Shown one piece after another: positions 8,957 through 16,933 of a stretch of 41,134 bases of DNA. A program made the translations under genes and the position numbers. The stretch lies in assembly GCA_023248955.1 (NCBI GenBank), contig JAHFDP010000035.1, positions 1 to 41,134 on the forward strand, read 5' to 3'. A model generated the notes under the pieces. The model searched no databases. It was not told where the DNA came from and saw only the letters and a list, made by a program, of their open reading frames with translations. Origin of the DNA: Deltaproteobacteria bacterium. Lineage in GTDB: Bacteria; Myxococcota; Myxococcia; Myxococcales; JAHFDP01. Every line of letters begins with the position of its first letter. Position 1 is the first letter of the stretch.

Positions 8957-9313
8957 ATGGATCTCACTGCGCGCAACCGTCAAGAGCTCAAGGGTCTCGG
9001 TCATCGACTTTCGCCCGTCATTCAAGTTGGGGCCAAAGGCGTCAGCGACGCGCTCGTGGAGGAGCTGAAGTCCGCGCTGCTGGCGCACGAGCTCGTCAAA
9101 GTGAAGGTGAGCGGCGAGTCGCGTCACGACGACGCCGACGCGCTCGCCGCCCGCGCGGACGCAGAGCTGGTGCAGGTGATCGGCCGCAGCGTGCTGTTGT
9201 ACCGGCCGCATCCCGAGCGGCCGCGGTTGCTCCAACCGAAGGCGCCGAGTCAGAAAAAGACACAGCCGAAGAAGCTGCGGCCGAAGACCAGGAAACAAGT
9301 CATCAGACGATGA
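8957..9313 (+). CDS. yhbY: YhbY-family (CRM domain) ribosome-assembly RNA-binding protein
   Basis: A 118-residue KH-like CRM-domain protein expected to bind pre-50S ribosomal RNA. The start MDLTARNRQELKGLGHRLSP is typical. VIQVGAKGVSDALV holds the family GxxG-type loop, and LVKVKVSG and ADAELVQVIGRSVLLYRP complete the domain by about residue 92. A Lys/Arg-rich tail (QKKTQPKKLRPKTRKQ) follows and may add RNA affinity. The ATG at 8957 was preferred to one 18 bases upstream because the family begins here. No clear ribosome site precedes it. It is divergent from the lipoprotein gene at 8840. Confidence 0.92.
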   Translation: MDLTARNRQELKGLGHRLSPVIQVGAKGVSDALVEELKSALLAHELVKVKVSGESRHDDADALAARADAELVQVIGRSVLLYRPHPERPRLLQPKAPSQKKTQPKKLRPKTRKQVIRR

Positions 9314-9413
9314 GCGAGAAGGCTGCGCCCGCGCGCGCCCGCAGCGCTTTCAAATCGAGATGGGTCGCTCAACGTTGTTCGCCACGCGCGGATCCACGAT
9401 TTGGCGGAGTGAC

Positions 9414-9785
9414 TCAGGGCAGCTTGAGCCCAAGATGCATCGCCAGCGCGGCGTCCAGCGATTCCAGCGCCTCCTTGTAGATTCGACCGGCCTTGGCGAC
9501 CACGCGGCTGCGGTCGTAGGTCATCACCATCGATGCATTGGCCACGCGGCCCGAGGTCAGCGTCGAGCGGGGCTTGCGGAGGTCGACCATGTAGGCTCGT
9601 GCGGCCCGTTCGGCTGTGTATTCCTGCGTCGGGACGACGGTGACCACCGCGCCGAATCGATTGGCGATGTCATTCGACACCACGACGCACGTCCGTGTCT
9701 TGCGGGGCTCCGCGCCGACGGAGGGATCGCAGGCAATCCACAAGACTTCCCCGCGTTGGTAGGCGACTGGGTCAGTCGGCTTCAT
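9414..9785 (-). CDS. PemK/MazF-family endoribonuclease toxin
   Basis: A 123-residue toxin of the PemK/MazF fold, which cleaves mRNA when its antitoxin is lost. Family marks: QRGEVLWIACDP, the RTCVVVSNDIANRF strand pair, VVTVVPTQEYT, and a C-terminal helix (YKEALESLDAALAMHLGLKLP). The ATG at 9783-9785 lies inside the last codons of the antitoxin gene, overlapping it by 14 bases in another frame. This overlap is typical for toxin-antitoxin operons and keeps toxin synthesis tied to antitoxin translation. Confidence 0.92.
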   Translation of the reverse strand: MKPTDPVAYQRGEVLWIACDPSVGAEPRKTRTCVVVSNDIANRFGAVVTVVPTQEYTAERAARAYMVDLRKPRSTLTSGRVANASMVMTYDRSRVVAKAGRIYKEALESLDAALAMHLGLKLP

Positions 9786-10020
9786 CGTCCAGGAGCTCCA
9801 ATTGGCCGGCTTCGAAGTCTGCCAGCAGCGCGCGGGCGTCGCCACGGCCCTTGGTGTAGTCAGCGGCAAGTGCTCGGCGCCGCGCGACTGCTTCGTGCCG
9901 TTCCAGGCTTTCCACGAGGAGCGCGCGAGCAGCGGTGGCGCAGGGCTTCTTGGCGTTTTTTGAGTACCTTTTTAGCTTCAAAAAAGTCTCTTTCTCGAGT
10001 GTCAAATTGACGCGTTCCAT
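9772..10020 (-). CDS. Ribbon-helix-helix-type antitoxin of the PemK pair
   Basis: An 82-residue protein. The N-terminal MERVNLTLEKETFLKLKRYS fits a ribbon-helix-helix strand plus helix A. The next helix (NAKKPCATAARALLVESLERHEAVA) completes the DNA-binding half. The acidic C-terminus (LLADFEAGQLELLDDEAD) would be the toxin-neutralising segment. The start at 10018-10020 is chosen because the RHH strand begins there; there is no ribosome site upstream, but a promoter and palindrome abut the ATG. First gene of the pair. Confidence 0.88.
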   Translation of the reverse strand: MERVNLTLEKETFLKLKRYSKNAKKPCATAARALLVESLERHEAVARRRALAADYTKGRGDARALLADFEAGQLELLDDEAD

Positions 10021-10022
10021 GA

Positions 10023-10063
10023 CGCTAAATATAGACGATTTTAGCGCCCATGCAAACGGAGGA
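10023..10063 (-). promoter_or_regulatory. Antitoxin-toxin promoter with overlapping operator palindrome
   Basis: On the minus strand TTTGCA, a 17-base spacer and TATATT end about 7 bases before the antitoxin ATG, so the transcript is probably leaderless; no Shine-Dalgarno sequence is visible. Seven-base inverted repeats CGCTAAA (10023-10029) and TTTAGCG (10040-10046) flank the -10. This is a good place for autorepression by the RHH protein. Confidence 0.5.
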
Positions 10064-10078
10064 GCGTAGAAGCGAGCG

Positions 10079-10810
10079 CTAGTTTTCTTCCCGCACCGAA
10101 AGCCCGTGCTCCTCGGCGGCGCCGGCTTTCTGGCGTGAAATCCAGCCAACCTGACAGCCGCTCACGTGTGCACCGCCGGGGCCAGCGTCCGCGAGCCACG
10201 AGAAGAGCCGTCGCGCTTCGGTGTGATCGATTCCGAGGGCGGCGCTGAAAAAAACGATCGCGGTGGCCGTCAATTCGTCGAGCGGAACGCGCTTGCCGTT
10301 CTCGTCAAGCTCCACACCGCCGTAGGAGAGATCGAGCCGCGCGCTCGACGCCTGCGCGTCGAAAAAAAGGACGGCCAGCTGCTGTGCGCGGCCGTCGGGG
10401 CGAAGACGCGCCTCCACTTCCGCAAATGTGGCGCGCCAAACGTGAAGGCCGGGCGCGCTTCCGGCATCGCGAAAAGCGGCGTGCGTAAAACCGGCGTGGG
10501 CAATGGTGGCGACGTCTTTCCCGATCAGCCGTCGCGCACGTGCCTGGTCGGCGCGGCGATGGAGATCGCTCGCACGCGCGCGCAACGCGAAGTTGGTAGG
10601 CAACGCTGCGGCGAGTACATCGATCGCTTCGGCCGCGCCTTCGAGATCGCCGAGTGCTTCCAGCGCGGTACCCAAAAAAGATCGCGCCGGTTGATGGGCG
10701 GGATCGAGCGCCAGCGCTTCGCGTTCAAGCGCTAGCGCAGGCCCCGCGCGGCCTTGCGTGAGGTGATCGAGCGCCTGGGCGTGAAGTGCGTCGGCATTCA
10801 TCTGCGACAT
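10079..10810 (-). CDS. Tetratricopeptide-repeat protein
   Basis: A 243-residue soluble protein without a signal peptide. The first half (about residues 1-95) holds two or three TPR units: ADALHAQALDHLTQGRAGPA, LALDPAHQPARSFLGTALEA and GDLEGAAEAIDVLAAALPTN. The second half is a globular domain of unknown type (LHVWRATFAEVEARLRPDG... LFFDAQASSARLDLSYGGV). I do not recognise a specific function. The start MSQMNADALHAQ at 10808-10810 was used because the TPR begins there; the longer in-frame extension is not protein-like. It is divergent from the TonB-dependent receptor, with only 41 bases between the two starts. Confidence 0.8.
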   Translation of the reverse strand: MSQMNADALHAQALDHLTQGRAGPALALEREALALDPAHQPARSFLGTALEALGDLEGAAEAIDVLAAALPTNFALRARASDLHRRADQARARRLIGKDVATIAHAGFTHAAFRDAGSAPGLHVWRATFAEVEARLRPDGRAQQLAVLFFDAQASSARLDLSYGGVELDENGKRVPLDELTATAIVFFSAALGIDHTEARRLFSWLADAGPGGAHVSGCQVGWISRQKAGAAEEHGLSVREEN

Positions 10811-10851
10811 GGCGTGAACTTTACCAGGATGAGCGTTAGAGTTTCGCCGCC

Positions 10852-13323
10852 ATGCTTTTCGCTCTGCTCCTGGCGGCGCTCGTTCCGCCGCATCCGTTGA
10901 CGCCACTGGCTGCGCGGCATCCCGGTGGCGCCGAGGTTCGCGACTTGGCCGCGGACGTGGAGCTCGAGCTGACGATTTCGGCCGAGGGTGCGGTGAGCGA
11001 AGCGAACGTCGCGGTCTCCGCGGGTGCAGCGTTTGACACGGCGGCGGTGGAAGCGGCGCGCGCGCTCACGTTTGCGCCAGGTGAATTGGATGGGAAAAAA
11101 ACGACCGTGCGGATTCGGTACCTCGTGCATTTCGCGGCGCCACCGGTGGCCGCAACGGTCGGGGATGCGATCTTGCGGGGGCGTGTTCTCGAGCGAGGGA
11201 CGCGCGATCCGCTGTCAGCCGCGACGGTGGAAATAGCCGGTGCTTCGACGTCCACCGACGAAGAAGGCGCGTTCGAAATTCATGCCCCCGCTGGTGATCA
11301 GCAGATTGTGGTTAGCGCACCCGGACACTTTTCCGCCACTGTCGATGCTGCGCTGCCGGCGGAAATTCTGGTGCGTCTCGCCAAGGACGATCTCAATCCC
11401 TACAGCGCCGCCATCACTGCGCCGCGCGGCGCCGGTGCCACAGTACGCACGCTGGCGCGCGACGAAGTGCAAGTGGTTCCGGGCACGCAGGGTGACGTGT
11501 TGCGCGCGGTGGCTGATTTACCTGGCGTGGCGCGGCCGCCACTTGGGCTCGGCGTTCTGATCGTGCGAGGCGGCGCCCCGGAGGACACCAAGGTTTTCAT
11601 CGAAGGCGACGAAGTGCCGCTGGCGTTTCACTTGGGCGCGCTCACGGCGGTCGTGAACACCGACAGCATCGACGCGCTCGACTTCATTCCTGGTGCGTTT
11701 CCCGCGCGCTTCGGACGCGCGACTTCGGGCATCATCGACCTGCGCACCCGCGCTGGCGGCGATCGGTTGCATGGTTATCTGCAAGCGGATCTGGTCAACG
11801 CCACCGCGTTCGCCGAGGGACCGCTCGGATCGCCGGAGACGGGCACGTTTCTCGTCTCCGCGCGGCGAAGTTACCTCTCGAAAATTCTCGGAGCGGTGCT
11901 GCCGTTGACGGGCGCCGATCTCACCGTGGCGCCAAATTTTTGGGACTACGAGGCGCGCGCGGATCTCAAGCAGCGTGTTGGCGATCTGCACTTCGGCGTG
12001 CTCGGTTCGCAGGATCATCTCGACTTGACAATTCCTCAAGTCAACGCCGACCCGCGTGATTCGGTTGGTAGCGCGACGGGCTTTCATCGCGCTTTCGTTT
12101 CCTGGACGCGGTCGCTCGGAAAGATGGTCAGCGCGTTGCAGCTTGCAGGCGGTTTCGATCTCGTCGATGTGGCCGCGACGCGCGCGGTCACGGCGCACGC
12201 CAGGACGTACCGGGCCACGGTGCGCGAGGAGTTGCGCGCGCCGATCGCCCAATGGCTGACCCTCGCCGGCGGCCTCGATGCGCAGGTTGGCAGCTACGCT
12301 TACACGTTCACGTCGCCCAATCCGTTTTCCAATGGTGCGGGTGGATCGGCCGCGGGTGCCAGCGCGGCACTTCTGACCGAAAAGGTCGCCGCGACCGCGA
12401 TCGAGCCGGCCATTTATGCGCAGGGAACGGTGACGCTCGGTCGCGTTACACTCGTGCCTGGCCTGCGTTACGACCATTCGGATCTGGTGAAGAACGGCTG
12501 GCTCGATCCGCGTTTGGCGGCGGCGCTCGATCTCGGAAACTACGGTGGCGGTGCGTTAACGTTGAAGGCAGCGGCCGGTCAATTCCACGAACATCCGCGC
12601 CCCGATTTGCTGATTCCGCTCTACGGAAATCCGGCGCTGCTCCCCGAGAAATCCATGCAGGCTTCGGTTGGCGCGGTCTGGACGCGCGAAGCGGGGCAGG
12701 TGGAAATCACCGGCTATGCGGCGCAACTTTCCGAGTTGCCCGCGTTCACCACCGCTGTTGCGCCGAGTGCGGGCGGCGTGCTTTCGCCATTGAATTTCGT
12801 TTCCACCGGCACGGGAACGTCGCGCGGCCTCGAGCTGCTCGCGCGCTGGACGCCGCGTCCGGGCACGTTCGCGTGGCTTGCGTACACGTTCAGCCGCAGC
12901 TTTCGCGACGATCACCAAGGCCGCGGGCTCGTTCGTTACGATTTCGATCAGCCGCACGTTCTGACCGCGGTGGCCTCGACGAAACTGCCGGGTGGATTTA
13001 CCGTCGGTGCGCGTTTGCGCTACGCGACGGGCAATCCCACGACACCCGTGGCCCGCGCAGTCGTGGACGCACGCAACGGAGGTGCCTTCGCCATCGATGG
13101 CGATTCCAACACCGATCGGCTGCCCGACTTCTTCGAGTTGGATCTGCGCGCCGACAAAGCGTGGACCTTCGATCGCTGGACGCTCGGCGCGTACCTCGAC
13201 GTGATGAACGCCACGAACCACGCCAACGCCGAGCGGTGGAAATACAACTACGATTTCTCCGAGCGGACACCTTATTCGGGCGTGCCCTTTTTTCCGTCGA
13301 TCGGACTGAAGGCGCAGCTGTGA
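10852..13323 (+). CDS. TonB-dependent outer-membrane receptor with TonB-like N-terminal domain
   Basis: 823 residues. After a short signal peptide (about 1-21), residues about 28-97 resemble a TonB C-terminal domain (ADVELELTISAEGAVSEANV ... AVEAARALTFAPG ... VRIRYLVHF). Residues about 106-175 are a carboxypeptidase-regulatory-like beta-sandwich (LRGRVLERGTRDPLSAATVE). Residues about 200-310 are the plug (GDVLRAVADLPGVARPPLG, VLIVRGGAPEDTKVFIEG, GAFPARFGRATSGIIDLRTR). The rest is a barrel ending in FFPSIGLKAQL. Plug and barrel imply energised uptake of a large substrate. The fused TonB-like domain is seen in myxobacterial receptors. The next lipoprotein overlaps by four bases (GTGA). Confidence 0.93.
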   Translation: MLFALLLAALVPPHPLTPLAARHPGGAEVRDLAADVELELTISAEGAVSEANVAVSAGAAFDTAAVEAARALTFAPGELDGKKTTVRIRYLVHFAAPPVAATVGDAILRGRVLERGTRDPLSAATVEIAGASTSTDEEGAFEIHAPAGDQQIVVSAPGHFSATVDAALPAEILVRLAKDDLNPYSAAITAPRGAGATVRTLARDEVQVVPGTQGDVLRAVADLPGVARPPLGLGVLIVRGGAPEDTKVFIEGDEVPLAFHLGALTAVVNTDSIDALDFIPGAFPARFGRATSGIIDLRTRAGGDRLHGYLQADLVNATAFAEGPLGSPETGTFLVSARRSYLSKILGAVLPLTGADLTVAPNFWDYEARADLKQRVGDLHFGVLGSQDHLDLTIPQVNADPRDSVGSATGFHRAFVSWTRSLGKMVSALQLAGGFDLVDVAATRAVTAHARTYRATVREELRAPIAQWLTLAGGLDAQVGSYAYTFTSPNPFSNGAGGSAAGASAALLTEKVAATAIEPAIYAQGTVTLGRVTLVPGLRYDHSDLVKNGWLDPRLAAALDLGNYGGGALTLKAAAGQFHEHPRPDLLIPLYGNPALLPEKSMQASVGAVWTREAGQVEITGYAAQLSELPAFTTAVAPSAGGVLSPLNFVSTGTGTSRGLELLARWTPRPGTFAWLAYTFSRSFRDDHQGRGLVRYDFDQPHVLTAVASTKLPGGFTVGARLRYATGNPTTPVARAVVDARNGGAFAIDGDSNTDRLPDFFELDLRADKAWTFDRWTLGAYLDVMNATNHANAERWKYNYDFSERTPYSGVPFFPSIGLKAQL

Positions 13324-14162
13324 CCCGTGTATTGCAAACGCTATCGTTTGTATTTTTGGCGAGCTGCGCCGCCGCGTTGCCGAACGAAGACGGCGCCATC
13401 GTCGACAAACTTCGTCTGCTGGCCGCCCGTGCCGAGCCGCCAGAAATTTCACCGGGCCAAACCGCTGCGCTCGACGCGCTGGTGATCGACCCCAAGGGCG
13501 GTGGTCGTTCGCTGACCTACACGTGGCTGGCTTGCGATCCCGATCTCAACAATTTCTACGGCACGGTCTGCTCGAACGGCGATCGCCTGCGCGATCTCGC
13601 GGCGCTGGCGCGCGATCCATCCGTGCATTCGCTCGGCACCGCGCCCACGGCGAGCTACGCGGCTTCGTCGCAAATTTTCGCAGGCCGCGCCTCGGATGAT
13701 CCGCTGCGCTTTTTTGGCGTCTCCGCGGAAATTTTGCTGGTGGTGAGCCCAGGCACCTTCGAACAGGCGGCGGCGGGCACCGTGGAATCGCAGACGGCGT
13801 TTTTGCGCGTCGCCGTGAGCGAGCTGCCATCCGCGATTCAAAACGCCAATCCAACGTTCATCGATGCGACCGCGACTGGCTCGCCGCTGCTCTTGACGAT
13901 GACGGCGCCACCGTCGGCTGCGCAGACTTTTTTCGAGCTCGATCCGACGGTGCCAGAAGGCTACCGCGAACGGCCGGAAGGACTGTTCGTGCGTTGGTAT
14001 GCGACCGCAGGAGTATTCACCGCACGGCCGGATCTCGATGACGGAACGCCACCGGTGAAGGGACGGGCGATGAATATAGATGCACCGACGGGGACAACGG
14101 TGGCGGTGGTGTTGCGAGATGGTCGCGGCGGCGTAGCGTGGAAGAGGGTGGTTGCGAAGTAG
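13320..14162 (+). CDS. Lipoprotein translationally coupled to the TonB-dependent receptor
   Basis: 280 residues. The GTG at 13320 overlaps the receptor TGA, giving MTRVLQTLSFVFLASC with lipobox LASC. A much longer in-frame open frame runs back through the receptor gene in a shifted frame and is not the gene. The mature part looks beta-rich: a segment on what precedes a list of properties (LRLLAARAEPPEISPGQTAALDALVIDP, with YTWLACDPDLNNFYG), then ILLVVSPGTFEQ, and finally FVRWYATAGVF and VAVVLRDGRGGVAW. This suggests one or two Ig-like folds. Its location makes it a likely surface partner of the receptor. Function otherwise unknown. Confidence 0.82.
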   Translation: MTRVLQTLSFVFLASCAAALPNEDGAIVDKLRLLAARAEPPEISPGQTAALDALVIDPKGGGRSLTYTWLACDPDLNNFYGTVCSNGDRLRDLAALARDPSVHSLGTAPTASYAASSQIFAGRASDDPLRFFGVSAEILLVVSPGTFEQAAAGTVESQTAFLRVAVSELPSAIQNANPTFIDATATGSPLLLTMTAPPSAAQTFFELDPTVPEGYRERPEGLFVRWYATAGVFTARPDLDDGTPPVKGRAMNIDAPTGTTVAVVLRDGRGGVAWKRVVAK

Positions 14163-14223
14163 CCGCGCAACTATTTAAAGCCCGCAACAGGGGTTCGATG
14201 GCTATGCTATCGTTTGCTGCCCA

Positions 14224-14484
14224 ATGCCTGAGATTGCTCGCTTCCTCGGGATCGTCGTAGCGATGCTCTACAACGATCATGCTCCACCGCACTTCCATGT
14301 GCGGTATGGCGGACATGAGGCATCTGTCGTCATCGACCCACCGGGGCTGCTTGCAGGGAGGTTACCTCCGCGCGTGTTCGCCCTGGTCGTCGAGTGGACC
14401 GTTATTCACCGCGAAGACCTCCTCGCGGATTGGGAGCGGGCGCGAACACTGCAACCTCTCCTACCTATCGCGCCATTGGAGTGA
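14224..14484 (+). CDS. DUF4160 domain protein
   Basis: 86 residues covering the whole DUF4160 family: the start MPEIARFLGIVVAMLYNDH, then APPHFHVRYGGHEASVVID, LAGRLPPRVFALVVEW and a C-terminal HREDLLADWERA. The HAPPHFH histidines are the family hallmark. Function is not established; genes of this family very often sit directly before a DUF2442 gene, as here. A TATGCT -10-like hexamer lies about a dozen bases before the ATG. Confidence 0.9.
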   Translation: MPEIARFLGIVVAMLYNDHAPPHFHVRYGGHEASVVIDPPGLLAGRLPPRVFALVVEWTVIHREDLLADWERARTLQPLLPIAPLE

Positions 14485-14485
14485 G

Positions 14486-14785
14486 ATGATGATCGTGAAA
14501 ATTACCGAGGTGTCCTGTTTGGGCGGCACTCGGTTGCACCTTCGGTTCGATGACGGTGCTGCGGGAGAAATCGACGTTGCAAAACTTGTCCCCTTCTCGG
14601 GAGTTTTTGCGCGGCTTGGAGAACCCGGCGAGTTTGAGAAGGTCTACGTCGACGCGATGTGGGGGACGATTTGTTGGCCCGATGGCTTGGACCTGGCGCC
14701 GGAGGCACTCTACGAAGAGGTCACCGGAAGAAATCCCCTTGCCGGCGCGAAAGAAGGAACTCATTCGCCACCCTTAGATCATTGA
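14486..14785 (+). CDS. DUF2442 domain protein
   Basis: 99 residues. MMIVKITEVSCLGGTRLHLR, FDDGAAGEIDVAKLVPFSGV, FARLGEPGEFEKVYVD and GTICWPDGLDLAPEALYEEV match DUF2442 from end to end. The tandem ATGATG follows the DUF4160 stop by one base, with GGAG just upstream in the preceding gene, so the two are co-translated. The size, pairing and spacing resemble a toxin-antitoxin module, but activity is unknown. Confidence 0.9.
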   Translation: MMIVKITEVSCLGGTRLHLRFDDGAAGEIDVAKLVPFSGVFARLGEPGEFEKVYVDAMWGTICWPDGLDLAPEALYEEVTGRNPLAGAKEGTHSPPLDH

Positions 14786-14866
14786 GCACGTGTTGTTCTG
14801 CAACGATGGGGTGCGGGATCCGCTTTATCGCCACTATGAAGAGCCTGACGGCCGAGCGCCCGCGGC

Positions 14867-15787
14867 GTGATCGTCTCCACGCGAAACGCTTGTTTGATGA
14901 TCAACCGCAACGCCCGTGGCGCTTCGGGAGGCGCTTGGGAAGACGAGGTGCGGCGCGTTCTCGCGCAGCGTTTTCAAATCGAAACCGTCTATCCCGCAAC
15001 CGCAGACGAGATGTCGGCGACCGTGCACGCGCGCGTTGCAGACGGTGCGTTGGCGGTGATCGCGGGCGGCGATGGTTCGTTCAACGCGGCGTTGCGCGCG
15101 CGCGCCGATGGACCGCTAGCCATTCTCCCATTGGGGACTGCCAACGATCTGGCTCGCGCGCTGGGGCTTCCGCTCGATCCGGTGCGCGCGGCAGAGCGCA
15201 TCGTGCATGCGCCTGCAAATCGGTGGGATCTTCTGACGGTGAACGGCCATCCGTTTTGTACGGTTGGTGGAATCGGCACCGCCGCCGCGGTTGTCGCCGG
15301 CATCAAGGCTTTGCGTGCGCGAAAAGGTATCGGAGCGGCAGTTGCGCGCCGGCTGGGATCGCGCATCTATCATCTCGTCGCCGCGCAAATGATTGTGATG
15401 CGTCGACTCGTTTGCGAGGACGTCACGATCGAAATCACGCCTCCCAGAGGCGGTTCGCATGAACAGGTTCGCTGCCAAAGCGCGCTGATTCTGGTGGCCA
15501 ATCAGCCGACGGTTGCCGGCACGTTGCGCGTCTCTCCTCGATCGCACACGAATGATGGCTTCTTCGAGTTGTGTATTTTTCGCGCGCGCGATCGTGTCGA
15601 GCTGCTGGCCGCCTTGGCCAAACTTCTGGCGGGCGTGCCGGTCGACGGCATCGAGGTGCACACAGCCTCGGCGGCTCGGTTACGCGTTGATCGCAAGATG
15701 ACATTTTTCGGTGACGGAGAAATCTTGACGGAAGCGGATACCTTCGAAATCGCCGTCGCGCCGGGCGCCATTACTCTGGTTGGCTAG
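14867..15787 (+). CDS. Diacylglycerol-kinase-family (YegS/DgkB-like) lipid kinase
   Basis: About 306 residues. Phosphorylates a lipid alcohol (diacylglycerol or a related lipid) with ATP at the membrane. The first strand is ACLMINRNARGASGG; the nucleotide-binding GGDGS is at residues 67-71; LPLGTANDLARAL is at about 87-98. FFGDGEILTEADTFEIAV near the end is the other conserved block of the family. The start may be the GTG at 14867 or the ATG at 14897; the family strand begins just after the former, and no ribosome site decides. The 3' end overlaps by 17 bases, tail to tail, with the CDP-alcohol phosphatidyltransferase. Confidence 0.93.
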   Translation: MIVSTRNACLMINRNARGASGGAWEDEVRRVLAQRFQIETVYPATADEMSATVHARVADGALAVIAGGDGSFNAALRARADGPLAILPLGTANDLARALGLPLDPVRAAERIVHAPANRWDLLTVNGHPFCTVGGIGTAAAVVAGIKALRARKGIGAAVARRLGSRIYHLVAAQMIVMRRLVCEDVTIEITPPRGGSHEQVRCQSALILVANQPTVAGTLRVSPRSHTNDGFFELCIFRARDRVELLAALAKLLAGVPVDGIEVHTASAARLRVDRKMTFFGDGEILTEADTFEIAVAPGAITLVG

Positions 15788-16349
15788 CGGCAGCGCCACG
15801 CAAACGCAGCGCCGCTGCGAGCGTCGGCACATTGGGCGTCCAGCGCGGCAGCAAGGCGGTGATGGCGATCTCCTCGAGCTCCGCAAGAACCAAAACGGAC
15901 GTCGCGAGTTGCAGCGGCCATGCGGGTCCATTCGCAAACATAACGAACGAAGCAGCGCCGATGAGATAAGCGCTCAACACCGCGCCGCGTGTGTGGTAGC
16001 TCGTCAGCCGCGAGTATTTGAAAAAACCGAGGGTCACCGGGAGCGTGTAGGCGAGCACGATGGCGACGAAAACGGTGGCGTGAAATCGCACGAAATCGTT
16101 GCGCAGCCAGTAGGCGTCGAGCGGAACCGTCATGTAGAGCGCGAAGTCGGCCCAGCTGTCGAGCTTGGTTCCGAACTCGGAGGTCTGGTTCAGGTAGCGC
16201 GCCAGTTTGCCGTCGACGATGTCGCTCACCAGCGCCAGGGCGAACAGGATGAGAAACGCGCGGTCTTGGGCGTAAAACGCAAGCCCAACGAGCACCGGCG
16301 CCGCGCAGAGACGAAAAATACTAAGTATATTCGGTAATGTCCAGCGCAT
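15771..16349 (-). CDS. CDP-alcohol phosphatidyltransferase family enzyme
   Basis: 192-residue polytopic membrane enzyme. It displaces CMP from a CDP-lipid with an alcohol headgroup (or the converse) and needs divalent metal. The full signature D-x2-D-G-x2-A-R-x8-G-x3-D-x3-D is present, with Asp43, Asp46, Asp64 and Asp68. The start MRWTLPNILSIFRLCAAPVL is like PgsA and cardiolipin-synthase relatives. The headgroup acceptor cannot be told from sequence. It follows the CarS-like gene by 10 bases and probably shares its transcript. Confidence 0.93.
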   Translation of the reverse strand: MRWTLPNILSIFRLCAAPVLVGLAFYAQDRAFLILFALALVSDIVDGKLARYLNQTSEFGTKLDSWADFALYMTVPLDAYWLRNDFVRFHATVFVAIVLAYTLPVTLGFFKYSRLTSYHTRGAVLSAYLIGAASFVMFANGPAWPLQLATSVLVLAELEEIAITALLPRWTPNVPTLAAALRLRGAAASQPE

Positions 16350-16359
16350 TGGGTGTGTC

Positions 16360-16923
16360 TTACCCCACGCGCCGTTTGAGGCCCATGGTCTTCATCACCC
16401 AGGCGGCGAACGGATGAATAACGAGCGTGATGACGAGAAGCCATTCAACGATCGCGATCGGAAGCGAGCCGAAGAGAAGCGCGACGGCAAGAACGCCGAG
16501 GAGGCTGTCGATCTGATCGAGGATCCAGAAAATGGCGCGTGTGTTGCCGTGAGCCGCGTCGCCCGGCGCGATGTCGAGCCGGCGTTTCAAGAAGCTGTTG
16601 GGCAATTCTCCGAGTAGGTAACCTGCGCCAAGCGCGGCTCCCCAGAGGAACGGCCGTTCTGCTTGGACGATGGAAACGCACCAGGTCCGGGCATTCGGGA
16701 TCAGGTCAAGGAGCGTGGCCAGCGCGCCTCCTGCGAGTGGCATCACCACGAGACCGCGTAAGGTCTTGTTGGCGCCGAAGAGGCGGCGACCGCCGAAGGA
16801 GATGCCGCTGTCGAGGGGAAAGCGCGCGAGATTCGCGAGAGCGCCGGATCGAATCACAGCGATGTGCACGGCGCCCGCGCCGATGACGGGTAGTGCAAAC
16901 CAGAGCGCGGCCCAGAGATCCAA
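16360..16923 (-). CDS. CDP-archaeol synthase-like (CarS family) CTP:phospholipid cytidylyltransferase
   Basis: About 187 residues, multi-span. FPLDSGISFGGRRLFGANKT (residues 35-54), followed by LRG, matches the archaeal PLDxGxxxxGRRxFGxxKTxRG motif. SFLKRRLDIAPG (110-121) and ILDQID (134-139) match the KRR...G and DQxD catalytic region. The family activates a phosphatidate-type ether lipid with CTP, a reaction like CdsA. TTG at 16921-16923 is preferred: family similarity starts there and it clears the upstream oxidoreductase stop by 10 bases. ATGs at 16977 and 16995 would overlap that gene. Substrate is open. Confidence 0.85.
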   Translation of the reverse strand: MDLWAALWFALPVIGAGAVHIAVIRSGALANLARFPLDSGISFGGRRLFGANKTLRGLVVMPLAGGALATLLDLIPNARTWCVSIVQAERPFLWGAALGAGYLLGELPNSFLKRRLDIAPGDAAHGNTRAIFWILDQIDSLLGVLAVALLFGSLPIAIVEWLLVITLVIHPFAAWVMKTMGLKRRVG

Positions 16924-16933
16924 CGCGGCGAAG

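Noticed and set aside
8930-8957. Sigma54-type promoter (TGGCAC before yhbY)
   Set aside because: The GC element at the required distance is missing.
12252-13319. In-frame N-terminal part of the lipoprotein open frame running through the receptor gene
   Set aside because: It reads the receptor gene in the wrong frame, is Arg-rich, and the real gene starts at GTG 13320 with a lipoprotein signal.
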